From: Candidatus Dojkabacteria bacterium
GTDB taxonomy: Bacteria; Patescibacteriota; Dojkabacteria; SC72; WJKH01
DNA: 34,892 bases
Assembly: GCA_014729235.1 (NCBI GenBank)
Contig: WJKH01000003.1
Coordinates: 1-34,892 of the forward strand
Direction: 5' to 3'
Both the position numbers and the translations under genes were made by a program. This document shows positions 10,641-20,646 of this stretch, piece after piece. The notes beneath the pieces are model-generated. The model was not told the DNA's origin and did not search any database. It saw nothing but the letters and a program-made list of their open reading frames with translations. The number at the start of each line of letters is the position of its first letter. Positions within the stretch are counted from its first letter, which is position 1.

Positions 10641-10790
10641 TTTGTTATCTGCTCTCTCTCAGCATCACAAACCCTTACGGGTTTGTGTACGCTCGCTCGT
10701 TTGATAAGCAAACTGGGGTACTGTTTGTTATCTGCTCTCGCTCGGTATCACAAACCCTTACGGGTTTGTGTACGCTCGCTCGTTTGATAA
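10641..10790. repeat. Two tandem REP-like palindromic units (10641-10707 and 10724-10790, period 83 bp)
   Basis: Unit TTTGTTATCTGCTCTC[T/G]CTC[A/G]G[C/T]ATCACAAACCCTTACGGGTTTGTGTACGCTCGCTCGTTTGATAA, containing the hairpin ACAAACCC-TTAC-GGGTTTGT. Confidence 0.95.
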
Positions 10791-10923
10791 TAAATCTTGG
10801 GGTGGGATAACTGAAAATACTGAAAATACGATTCGCCTATAAACTACGTATACACTACGCAAAAATCATTAACACTGGAAATTTGCAGAATTGAAACCTA
10901 CCACACTACTCGATTTACCATCC

Positions 10924-12261
10924 TTATAAACTTCGAATACTTTTCACTGCTGACACCAAAGATTCGCTTTTTCCTCCTGCAGGAGCCGCATGGATCTTCT
11001 TGAACCCAAGCTTCTTCGCTTCCTTCACAATCTTCTGCAAATTGATAAAAGATCTGACCTGTCCTGTAAGTCCAACCTCTCCAACAAAAACCTCATCCCG
11101 CGAATTTGCCTTATCCTTTACCGCAGACTTAATTGCTGCGCAAACAGCCAGGTCAATAACCGGCTCATCAATATTAAAGCCTCCGACAACATTCAGATAA
11201 ACTTCATTATTTCCGAGATAAACACCGCCTCGCTTCGATAAAACAGCACAAATCATATCCAATCGCTGTTTCTTGATACCATTCGCAACTCTGCGAAGAG
11301 GAACTCCTTCAACATCTCGCTCAATAGTCAGAGCTTGAATCTCAACAAAAATCACTCTGGAACCACGCACAACGGCTCCTATCGAGGATCCTACCACAAG
11401 TTCGTTATTTTCATCCAAAAAAGCTTTAGATGGGTTTCCAACTTCAGCCAGGCCACCTCCGCCCATTTCAAAAACACCTATCTCGTTGGTTGTTCCAAAG
11501 CGGTTCTTTATAGATCGTAAAATACGATAAGTGTTGAACTCGTCACCTTCGAAATACACAACACAATCAACCATATGTTCGAGTATTTTAGGACCTGCAA
11601 TTCTGCCGCCCTTATTGATCTGGCCTACAATCACCACCGGAATCCCAAGTGATTTAGCTGTATTAGTTATTAATCCACCACAAATCCTGACTTGAGGAAT
11701 ACTTCCGGGATAACTCTCCGAATCCTGACTCCTGACAGCCTGAATCGAATCAACTATCACAAGCGCCGGTTTTTCGTCCTCAATAAGCTTGATTACAGGC
11801 TCAATCTCAATATCATCAACGATCAAAAGGTTATCCTGGAACTTTACTGATTTTTTACCAATTAGGCGTCGTATCCTAGATTCGAGTTGATCAACAGATT
11901 CCTCCGCACTCACGTATAAAACTTTTTTGCCCTGGGCAAGACTAAGTGCCACCTGAAGCAAAAGTGTAGACTTTCCAATCCCTGGCTCTCCGCTCATCAA
12001 GACTACTTCCCCACCCACAAATCCGCCTCCCAGTACATTATCAAATTCACCAATCCCGGACTTCATTCTTACAGAATTCTTGCCTTTATCTTTCGAAATA
12101 TCAACTTTTTTAACTGTCGCAGGCCTAGTTTTACCTTTTTTCCCACCACTTTTACTGCGAGATTCTCGGAATTCAACCAGAGTCCCCCATTGACCGCACT
12201 CAGGGCATTTTCCTGCCCATTTTAGCGTATCCGCACCACAATCGCTGCATACATATGCCAT
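10924..12261 (-). CDS. radA: DNA repair protein RadA
   Basis: N-terminal zinc finger CSDCGADTLKWAGKCPECGQWGT, Walker A GEPGIGKSTLLLQ, RadA KNRFG motif. Confidence 0.97.
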   Translation of the reverse strand: MAYVCSDCGADTLKWAGKCPECGQWGTLVEFRESRSKSGGKKGKTRPATVKKVDISKDKGKNSVRMKSGIGEFDNVLGGGFVGGEVVLMSGEPGIGKSTLLLQVALSLAQGKKVLYVSAEESVDQLESRIRRLIGKKSVKFQDNLLIVDDIEIEPVIKLIEDEKPALVIVDSIQAVRSQDSESYPGSIPQVRICGGLITNTAKSLGIPVVIVGQINKGGRIAGPKILEHMVDCVVYFEGDEFNTYRILRSIKNRFGTTNEIGVFEMGGGGLAEVGNPSKAFLDENNELVVGSSIGAVVRGSRVIFVEIQALTIERDVEGVPLRRVANGIKKQRLDMICAVLSKRGGVYLGNNEVYLNVVGGFNIDEPVIDLAVCAAIKSAVKDKANSRDEVFVGEVGLTGQVRSFINLQKIVKEAKKLGFKKIHAAPAGGKSESLVSAVKSIRSL

Positions 12262-12501
12262 TTTTACTTTTGCTACGAGAAATTTATCTAACTGGTCCTA
12301 TGGAAACGTGTTTTTCTGAAATTTCCTTGTCCATCACTAACTGTCCGCCAACTATATACCTCTAGAATTTTACCAAATTTTGAAAATTATGGCAGGTGAC
12401 TAAATCAAATTTGACCATAAATAAACACACATCATTATAATCCCCCTTTGAAATTTGATCCACCGTTATATTTAGCAGTAAGATCCTCATGACACTTAAC
12501 G

Positions 12502-15048
12502 CTACCCACTGATACTCAGCTTTTCGTCCTCGACAGTAAATTCAACATCATAAAGACCCTTCTTTTTTTCAATCTCAGACTTCTTCTCCAGAATTAAATC
12601 TGCAAGCAAGCTCTCCACCTCATCCTGCAAAACTCGCCGAAGCGGCCTGGCTCCATACTCTTCATTAAACCCCTCCTTAACAACGTAATTAACAGCTTTG
12701 CGATCGAGCGAGACTTTGACATTTTGCTCTACAAGTCGCTCATTTAATTCATCAACGAGCAACCCGACAATCTGCCTGGCATCTCGTTTTGTAAGAGCAC
12801 GGAAAATGACTATGTCATCGAGTCGATTTAAAAGTTCGGGACGCAAAGTATCCTTTAGTTCGGACACCAACTCCGATTTCATTGACTCGTAGGCATTTTC
12901 AATATCCTTTTGTGACCGAGTCTCGCGGCTGGTTTTAACTTTAGAAATCGCTTCATCTTTATCTTCAATAAATCCGAGAATCTTATCCTTACCGATTTCT
13001 TCAGCCCCAATATTTGAAGTCATTATAATAATCGTATTTTTGAAATTTACCCTTTTTCCTTTCGCATCAGTTAAATGTCCGTATTCCAGTATTTGCAGCA
13101 AAATGTTCAAGACATTTGGATGAGCCTTTTCGATCTCATCAAACAAAATTACACTATACGGATACCGACTCACAGCTTCCGTCAACTGCCCTCCTTCACG
13201 ATAACCGATATAGCCCGGAGGAGATCCAATTAATTTCGAGACACTGTGCTGCTCCATAAGTTCACTCATATCAATCTGAATAAGCCTTTTTTCAGTCCCA
13301 AAGAGCTCTTCGGTCAAAACTTTTGCCAGCTGAGTCTTGCCAACACCTGTAGGCCCTAAAAACAGCAAAGAAGCCCAAGGTCGACCCGGATCGGATATCC
13401 CTGCCCTGGCACGCTTAATCGCATAAGACACTGCCGTCACAGCCTCATCCTGCCCGATAACTTTCTCTGAAAGACTCTTATCCAACTCCTGAAGCAGATC
13501 ACTCTCTTCCTGATCTATAGTCGCTACCGGAATTCCCGTCCATTTCGCTACGATTGACTTTATTGTATCCAAATCAACCTCATACTTACTCTCTTTTTGA
13601 GCCTTAGCCTGGTCACTGGCCATTTTTGCGACTTTCTGTTTCAAAACTTCTTCTAAATCCTTGTATTCCTTTGCCACCTCAAATTCACCTCTACGTACTG
13701 CTAGTTTCTTTTTCTGACCTGCTATTGCCATGTCCTTTTTCACCCCTACCACATCACTGTATTTTGACTCAACCTCCAGTCTGCGGGTAGCTGTAGCCTC
13801 ATCAAGTAGATCAATAGCTTTATCAGGCAAAAATCTATTACTCACAAATCTATCAGACAATTTAGCGGCCCCGATCAATGCCTCCTCACTGATCTTCATA
13901 TTGTGATGCTTTTCCAGCACAGGCTTAATTTGTGCTAAAATAGCAATTGTTTCCTTTATTGAAGGCTCCTCGATCTGAACAGGCTGAAATCGCCGATTCA
14001 ATGCGCTGTCCTCTTCAAAATACTTTGTATAGTCTTCAGACGTTGTTGTCCCAATGCAGCGAAAATTTTGAGTAACCAAAGCAGGCTTTAAAACAGTAGA
14101 AATTTCAGATGTACCCCCCGGAATACTGCTGACAAAAATGTTTTGAATCTCATCTATAAATAAAATTACATTCTTGGACTTTGAAACCTCGCTTACCAAC
14201 TGAATCATCTTTTGCTCAACATCACCACGCATCTTGCTGCCAGCCATAATTGAAGGAATATCTATTGAGATTATGCGGAAATCAGCAAGAGAATTCGGTA
14301 CTAGGCCATCAGCTATTCGCTGTGCCAGACCTTCAACTAAAGCCGTTTTTCCAACTCCAGCCTCACCGACCACAATCGGATTATTTTTCTTTCTGCGACT
14401 CAAAATATTTACAACTTTGTCAATTTCTTCATCACGACCAATTACGGGATCAAACTTTCCCCGCCTTGCCATCATAACCAAATCTTTCCCGATCTCCCTC
14501 AGCAAAGAACCTCCCGTTCCCCCAGGCATTTTACCCGACGGCTTGGCCAAAAGCCCTACTGGATAATTTGCATAAGTCGCCAATGCTTTCAGATACTCTT
14601 CAAATTCAACTCCAAGCTTCTCCAATCTTTTGGAGACAGCTAGATCATTCCTTGACAGAATCGCCAAGATTAAGTGCTCAGTTCCTACATAAACATGGTC
14701 ATAGCGGTTAGCAATTTGATAAGCCATACTCACAATATCTCTCGACTCTTCAGAGAGATTAAGGCTATTTAGCTTTGTGCTGATATTCTTATCGAAAATG
14801 CTAGCCAGATCAATAAATTCTGAGCTTTTAATACCGATGCTGTTTAGCACTTTCGAAGGATCAATTTCCATTGAAATAAAAACCCTGGTAGCGAGATATT
14901 CCCGATTCATTAAAATGGCAGCGAAGATATCGTTAGGATCAACCTCTTTTTTACCCTTTTCCTTAGCCAAAAGCGAAGCCCGAACCACAGATTCCTTTGC
15001 ATTCCTGCTTAGCTTGGCAAATATATTACTTTCTTTTTTTTTAGCCAT
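12502..15048 (-). CDS. clpC: ATP-dependent Clp protease ATP-binding subunit (ClpC-type)
   Basis: Clp_N region, two AAA+ modules (GEAGVGKTALVEGLA, GPTGVGKTQLAKVL), UVR-like segment AVRRGEFEVAKEYKDLEEVL between the modules. Confidence 0.93.
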   Translation of the reverse strand: MAKKKESNIFAKLSRNAKESVVRASLLAKEKGKKEVDPNDIFAAILMNREYLATRVFISMEIDPSKVLNSIGIKSSEFIDLASIFDKNISTKLNSLNLSEESRDIVSMAYQIANRYDHVYVGTEHLILAILSRNDLAVSKRLEKLGVEFEEYLKALATYANYPVGLLAKPSGKMPGGTGGSLLREIGKDLVMMARRGKFDPVIGRDEEIDKVVNILSRRKKNNPIVVGEAGVGKTALVEGLAQRIADGLVPNSLADFRIISIDIPSIMAGSKMRGDVEQKMIQLVSEVSKSKNVILFIDEIQNIFVSSIPGGTSEISTVLKPALVTQNFRCIGTTTSEDYTKYFEEDSALNRRFQPVQIEEPSIKETIAILAQIKPVLEKHHNMKISEEALIGAAKLSDRFVSNRFLPDKAIDLLDEATATRRLEVESKYSDVVGVKKDMAIAGQKKKLAVRRGEFEVAKEYKDLEEVLKQKVAKMASDQAKAQKESKYEVDLDTIKSIVAKWTGIPVATIDQEESDLLQELDKSLSEKVIGQDEAVTAVSYAIKRARAGISDPGRPWASLLFLGPTGVGKTQLAKVLTEELFGTEKRLIQIDMSELMEQHSVSKLIGSPPGYIGYREGGQLTEAVSRYPYSVILFDEIEKAHPNVLNILLQILEYGHLTDAKGKRVNFKNTIIIMTSNIGAEEIGKDKILGFIEDKDEAISKVKTSRETRSQKDIENAYESMKSELVSELKDTLRPELLNRLDDIVIFRALTKRDARQIVGLLVDELNERLVEQNVKVSLDRKAVNYVVKEGFNEEYGARPLRRVLQDEVESLLADLILEKKSEIEKKKGLYDVEFTVEDEKLSISG

Positions 15049-15120
15049 TTATTTGATGATTATTTTTAACTTGTATCGCTAAACACCGGTTTCTCAGGAC
15101 AAATAGATTACTTCAGAGAC

Positions 15121-16395
15121 CTAATTCAACTCTTCTTCAATTGCAGTATCTATCTTCTCAGCAAGTTCCTCAGAATCAAGTTTTTTGACAGCAGCATCTG
15201 ACTTAGTCGAAATAGTTGATTTCACAGGTGCACTTGAGTCAACACCTTTAAGGCTCAACCCTAGGTGCCGCTCCGTTGTTGAAATTGATAAGATCTTAAC
15301 ATTAACTTCTTCCCCTTCTTTAACAAAGTCATGAGGATCCCGCACCAACTGATCAGACATTTCAGAAATATGTATCAATCCATTCAAACCTTTTCCAATC
15401 CGTACAAAAGCCCCATATTTAGCAATTTTCTGAACCTTACCTGAAACAACATCACCCACTTTAAATTGCGCAATTGCTTCCTGCCAGGGATCCGGCAGCA
15501 AACGCTTAACACTGTATGCCACACGCTTACCATTATCTGCAACGCCAATAACCTGGACTTTAACTTTATCTCCAATACTGTAAATATCCTCTATCCTCTC
15601 AACCTTATCCCATGAAAGCTCAGACAAGTGAACAAGTCCTTCGAGACCCTGCGCATTAACAAAAATTCCATAAGGAGTAATTCCACTAACTTCACCCTCA
15701 AGAGTATCACCTTCCCGAATGCTCTTTAATGTCTCTTCCCGCTGCTCCAGATCTCTCTCCTGCAAGAACATCTTCTCAGAGAGAATAATCTTATTCTTTT
15801 CACGATTGAGCTCAGCAATTCTGGCTGAAATCTTTTCGCCAATCAAACCACTCAATCGCTTCTGAACTGCCGATGAGATATCACGTCCAACTTTACGGAC
15901 ACCATCAACGTATACCCTGGCGGCATCCAGCTGAGAAGTAGGGATAAATCCTCTGATTCCACCTCCCAACTCACATATAACACCACCGTTATTTGATTCA
16001 ATAACTTCCGCTTCAACTTCTTTGTTATTATTCATTGCTTCTTCCAATTCCAGCCACTTGCGCGCCTGATCAGTTCTCTTAATTGAAAGAATCACATTTC
16101 CATCGTCATCGTCTGTCTTTACTACGTAAACTGTCACTTTATCGCCTGTTTTCAAGGCTTCAACATCAATAACCTGGGAATTAAGTTCCTTGTCAGCCAC
16201 AATTCCTTCTGACTTGTAGCCTATGTCAACTATCATTGCTCCGGGTAGCCTATCCATAACTATACCCTCGACGATATCGCCGGGTTTGATTTTCTTGATC
16301 TGGTTTGTCTCCTGGGAAAGATGTTGATCTAACTTGTCATAGAGGTCTTTTTTTTCCTCCTCTATGTGTGCTTGAACTTTTGTGCTTTTTGCCAT
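15121..16395 (-). CDS. rpsA: 30S ribosomal protein S1 (multiple S1 domains)
   Basis: Repeated S1 folds: GDIVEGIVMDRLPGAMIVDIGYKSEGI; EGDTLEGEVSGITPYGIFVNAQGLEGLVHLSELSW; VGDVVSGKVQKIAKYGAFVRIGKGLNGLIHISEMS. Confidence 0.93.
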   Translation of the reverse strand: MAKSTKVQAHIEEEKKDLYDKLDQHLSQETNQIKKIKPGDIVEGIVMDRLPGAMIVDIGYKSEGIVADKELNSQVIDVEALKTGDKVTVYVVKTDDDDGNVILSIKRTDQARKWLELEEAMNNNKEVEAEVIESNNGGVICELGGGIRGFIPTSQLDAARVYVDGVRKVGRDISSAVQKRLSGLIGEKISARIAELNREKNKIILSEKMFLQERDLEQREETLKSIREGDTLEGEVSGITPYGIFVNAQGLEGLVHLSELSWDKVERIEDIYSIGDKVKVQVIGVADNGKRVAYSVKRLLPDPWQEAIAQFKVGDVVSGKVQKIAKYGAFVRIGKGLNGLIHISEMSDQLVRDPHDFVKEGEEVNVKILSISTTERHLGLSLKGVDSSAPVKSTISTKSDAAVKKLDSEELAEKIDTAIEEELN

Positions 16396-16901
16396 AAATA
16401 TAACGCTTTATGCTCCACAGTAGCGGTCCTGCTTGCATAAATATTTAATAATTTTATTTACCGCTTTATACTCAAATTATATCACGGTGTCGTGTTTTAC
16501 TCAACTTTTTAAGGGTTCACGATTATTTCTGTTAGAGGATTTTTAGGTGTTGAGGCGGATGTTGAGTCTGACAACACTCGAATTCCCAAGATTCAATGTA
16601 AAAATCGAGAGTACTTCAAAAGATTCGACCCCAGGCGAAAAGTTAGAGGCGTATCGAGAGTATAATTACTGTTCAAATTTGGCGTGCTTGACACGGATCT
16701 CCATGTAATACGGTCTTTTCTACTGAGGATTTCATGCTATATTAATGTCACACTTCATATTAGATATCCAAATTTTAAGAGTAGAACTTCGTCAGGACAA
16801 AGCCCACACCATACCTTTAAAACTAAGGTGTAAGTTATCAAACAATTTATCTAGGATTCTATTTTGCAATCCTCCGTGGACTTGATTGGTATCATACCAA
16901 A

Positions 16902-17543
16902 TTAACTCACTCCACTATAGAACTCACACAAAGCAGTTAACGGACACTCATCACATTTCGGAGACTTAGCCTTACAAGTATACCTACCAAAAAGAACGAA
17001 AGCCCCATTGATCTTATGCCAATCCTTCTTATCAAACAACACCTCCAAGTCATCAGCAACCCCGCCGGGAGTATCCTTCTTGCTTAAGTTCAGCCGATGA
17101 GCTACCCGAAAAACATGCGTATCTACAGCAATTCCTTGATTATCCTCATAAATTTCAGATAAGAACACATTTGCAGTTTTGTATCCCACACCCGGTAACT
17201 TCACAACCTCATTTATATCCCTGGGGACACTTCCGACATAATTCTCAATTACCATTTTCGCAGCTTGAATTACGTATTTTGCCTTGTTCTTGTAGTAATT
17301 GATTGAAGAAATAATCTCTTGAACATCTTCAAGCTCTGCCTTCGAGAGTGAATCTGCATCAGGGTATTTCTCAAAAAGTCTTTTCGTCACCTTATTCACC
17401 TGCTTATCTGTGGTCTGAGCCGATAGAGCTACGCACACCAGAAACTGAAAAGGTGTCTCCCAATTTCCCAATTCAGAGCTCGGATCGGGGTATAGTTGTT
17501 GTACTTTATCAAGCACTTCGTAAGCTTTTTCTTTTTTATTCAC
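16902..17543 (-). CDS. nth: Endonuclease III (HhH-GPD, 4Fe-4S)
   Basis: LPGVGYKTANVFLSE HhH, AVDTHVFRVAHRL, cysteine cluster CKAKSPKCDECPLTALC. Confidence 0.96.
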   Translation of the reverse strand: MNKKEKAYEVLDKVQQLYPDPSSELGNWETPFQFLVCVALSAQTTDKQVNKVTKRLFEKYPDADSLSKAELEDVQEIISSINYYKNKAKYVIQAAKMVIENYVGSVPRDINEVVKLPGVGYKTANVFLSEIYEDNQGIAVDTHVFRVAHRLNLSKKDTPGGVADDLEVLFDKKDWHKINGAFVLFGRYTCKAKSPKCDECPLTALCEFYSGVS

Positions 17544-17601
17544 ACAATTGGATATAACAATTTAGCTATCAAGATTCTATCACAAATGATGATGGATTTG
17601 C

Positions 17602-17628
17602 GTGCGTACGCTCGCTCGTTTGATAAAC
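17602..17628. repeat. Partial copy of the REP-like unit next to the rRNA terminator
   Basis: gtgcgtacgctcgctcgtttgataaaca matches the 3' part of the 10641-10790 unit (GTACGCTCGCTCGTTTGATAA). Confidence 0.8.
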
Positions 17629-17659
17629 AAAAAATCCACCTATTAAAGATGGATTTTTT
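17629..17659 (-). terminator. Rho-independent terminator of the rRNA operon
   Basis: AAAAAATCCA-cctattaaaga-TGGATTTTTT: 10-bp palindromic stem with T run, directly downstream of 5S. Confidence 0.85.
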
Positions 17660-17662
17660 AAA

Positions 17663-17779
17663 CCTGGCAATGACCTATCTTCCCAATTCCTTGCGAAATA
17701 AGTATTTTCGGCGCTGGAGCGTTTTACTTCTGAGTTCGGGATGGGGTCAGGTAGTTCCACTCCGCTGCGATTGCCAGGC
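17663..17779 (-). rRNA. rrf: 5S ribosomal RNA
   Basis: Reverse strand CCTGGCAATCGCAGCGGAGTGGAACTACCTGACCCCATCCCGAACTCAGAAGTAAAACGCTCCAGCGCCGAAAATACTT... with 5'/3' terminal helix (GCCTGGCAAT / ATTGCCAGGT). Confidence 0.95.
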
Positions 17780-18380
17780 ACCAAATCACAAATCTTGCAA
17801 CCTGGTGTCTGCCAATTGCACATTTTTATTAAATTTTAATGAAAACTCACTAAAAACTGAATAGAACTTAGCCTCACACAAGATAAATTCGTTCCTTTAA
17901 TCCGTATAAAACTTCATAAAAGTTAAAACTTTCTTGGGTGCAGCCGTATGCATGACCCGCAATCTGATAATTTGCAAAGCAAAAAATTCAGAAAGCATGA
18001 ATCAAAAAAGATTTCGGTCGATTAGTACTCCTTGGCTAAATATATTACTACACTCACACCTAGAGCCTATCAACGTAGTAGTCTACTACAGACCTCACAT
18101 TCGCTTAAAGCGAATAAGCATGTTTCATCTTGAGGCAGGCTTCGCACTTATATGCTTTCAGTGCTTATCCAATAGCAACGTAGCTACCCAGCTATGCTCC
18201 TGGCGGAACAACTGGTGCACTAGAGGTTACCTCACCCTGATCCTTTCGTACTAAGGGTCAATCCTCGCAAACATGCAACGCCTGTACCGGATAGAGACCG
18301 ACCTGGCTCACGCCGGTCTGAACCCAGCTCACGTGCCACTTTAATGGGCGAACAGTCCAACCCTTGGGTGCTTCTCCACA

Positions 18381-18414
<34 letters not shown>

Positions 18415-18824
18415 TCCGCGCCGTCAATATGGGCTATCGGGCGCGACTAGCCTGTTATCCCCGGGGTAGCTTATCTCCGTTAAACAATAGCGATACCATA
18501 ATCTACTATAGGGTCACTTAGACCTGCTTTCGCAACTGATCGGGGTGTCCCCCTCACAGTAAAGCTGACTTATGCCTATGCACTCTTCATCCGATTTCCA
18601 TCCGGATTGAGTCAACCTTTGTGCGCTTGCGTTACTCTTTCGCAAGCAACCGCCCCAGTCAAACTGCCTACCATACACTGTCATACACAAGGATTACTTG
18701 CATACTAAGACACAAAATGACAAAAGAGAGGTATTCCACTGACGACTCCCCCAACCCTAACGAGTCGAGTTCAAAGTCTCCCTCCTATTCTCTTCATCCG
18801 TAATCTTGTACCAATGTAAAGTTG

Positions 18825-18855
<31 letters not shown>

Positions 18856-18987
18856 GTACAGGTAGACCGCATCTTCACAGTCATTTCAATTTCGCCGAGC
18901 GCGCTGTCAAGACAGCGAGAGGATCGTTACACCTTTCAAGCAAGCCACTAATTAAGTGGCGAGGTATTACGCTACCTTAGGACCGTT

Positions 18988-19764
18988 CACTTTTGTTACT
19001 CATTATTCCGATTGACATCGTCATAATGGGACACTTCATTTCTGAGCATCTCTGTATGTCGCCATACAGGTCGGACTATATCATCCTCTTCCCAAAATAT
19101 CTTGGCAAGAGATCTGGCGTATAGTCTCTGAGGATTCTCTTATGAATCAAGTATTTCCCGAATATTATTCTTCGAATACTTACGTTTTCTTCCAACAACG
19201 ATTTGCTCTCGCATATCGTATATCTTCAGAATTCCAGTTCTCGTTAAATGCACTTCTTCCATCATCAACTCTACTATATTAGCAAAGACCATAAAAGTCT
19301 TTCCTTTCCTTGTTTTAAGAGGAAAGTTCATAAAGAAAGGGATTATGATTTCATACAAGTCTCTCAAGTTCGTTACTTCATAGTAATAAACACCATCGCC
19401 ACGATGGCGAATGGTTCCACATTGGAAGAAATTCCTAATAAAATCAAGAATTTTACGTTCCTTTTGTGAAATATTGAAACTTGCAGTAATTTTCACACCC
19501 AATCGATAATCTTTTCTGACTTTGAAGGAAATATTAAAAACTCCTCTCTCCATCAGCAAATCCGCAAATATAGTTCGCATCCGACGTATAGTCTGTACAA
19601 ACAGAACTATCTTTCATAAGAATCTTTCCTGCTGATTGTCCGCACTTTGACATTTTCACTTCCTGATAATATTCATTATCCAGTTAGTAGTCAAAGATAC
19701 TCGGATATTCCAGCATTTGGCCAAATTTTACAACTACAATTGATAGATTTTCTCTATCTGGTTC
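18988..19764 (-). other. Group I intron in 23S rRNA at the E. coli U1917/A1918 position
   Basis: Exon junction on reverse strand GGCGGCTGTAACTAT|GAACC...AAAAGTG|AACGGTCCTAAGGTAGCG; removal restores the canonical GTAACTATAACGGTCC. Exon ends in U and intron in G. Q-like AATCAGCAGG, R AGAGACTATACG, S GATATAGTCC, with P7 GACTATA/TATAGTC. Confidence 0.9.
19140..19580 (-). pseudogene. LAGLIDADG homing endonuclease, intron-encoded, frameshifted near the N-terminus (5' segment continues to 19617 in another frame)
   Basis: Body VFNISFKVRKDYRLGVKITASFNISQKERKILDFIRNFFQCGTIRHRGDGVYYYEVTNLRDLYEIIIPFF...PLKTRKGKTF is typical of single-motif LAGLIDADG enzymes. The LAGLIDADG helix (NYICGFADGERSF) is read only from 19617-19534 in a different frame. 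Confidence 0.88.
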
Positions 19765-20575
19765 ATAGTTACAGCCGCCATTCACCAGGGCTTCGGTCAC
19801 CAGCTTCTCAGCCTCAGAGCATCCGAAGATGCATCCAAAGCACGATAACCAACTTCCTTAACCTTCTGGCATTGGGCAGGTGTCAGCACCTATACATCCA
19901 CTTACGTGTTTGCAGGCACCTGTAGTTTTGGTAACTAGTCGTCCTCTCCAATTCTGTGCCACCATAATCGCCACAAATCCAAAGATATATGACGTATGGC
20001 CCCCCTTCTTCCAAAGGTACGGGGTTAATTTGCCGAATTCCTTAACAACGCATCACTCGTACGCCTTGGTGCTTTTACACCAGTCTACCGGTGTCGGTTT
20101 GCGGTACGGTTACCAATAAATTTTCATAAATTCCGAAGAAAATAATAATCTTAGAAGTTTTTCCTGGGCCATTGAGCTCTACAAATCGGATCCCCGAAGT
20201 TCACCTCTGCATCAAAGCTCGCGAGCAACTCCCGGATTTACCTGGGAGGCATAAGCTAACTTTTTACACCCCAATAGCCAAAAGGGGCTTGCATACTCAA
20301 CAACCTGACTCCATCAGAATTTATTAGTAGTACAGGAATATTAACCTGTTGTCCATCGTTTACGCCTTTCAGCCTCAACTTAGGACCGACTAACCCATGG
20401 ATGACTGACATAGCCATGGAAACCTTAGACATTCGGCGAGTGGGGTTTTTACCCACTTTGCGCTACTCATCCCAGCATTCTCACTTCTGTACGCTCCAGC
20501 AGCTCCTTGTCGGGCCACCTTCACAGCGATGCTCTGCAATAAAGCAGAGACGTACAGAACGCTCCCCTACCCCCA

Positions 20576-20646
20576 CCCCGCTAACCTATAGTTCCAAAGA
20601 AAAACCGCTTTTAAAACGGCACTTTGTAAACCATAAGTTAGCAGGG
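20576..20646 (-). repeat. Hairpin insertion in 23S helix 45 with the shared terminal motif
   Basis: Reverse strand CCCTGCTAACTTATGGTT...AACTATAGGTTAGCGGGG flanked by GCTGCGACTTA and TGGGGGTAGGGGAGCGTTCTGTA (H45 context). Confidence 0.9.

Noticed and set aside
10641-10790. CRISPR-like repeat array
   Set aside because: Only two units, each 67 bp with an internal palindrome and a 16-bp interval; no cas genes in the window. REP-like elements fit better.
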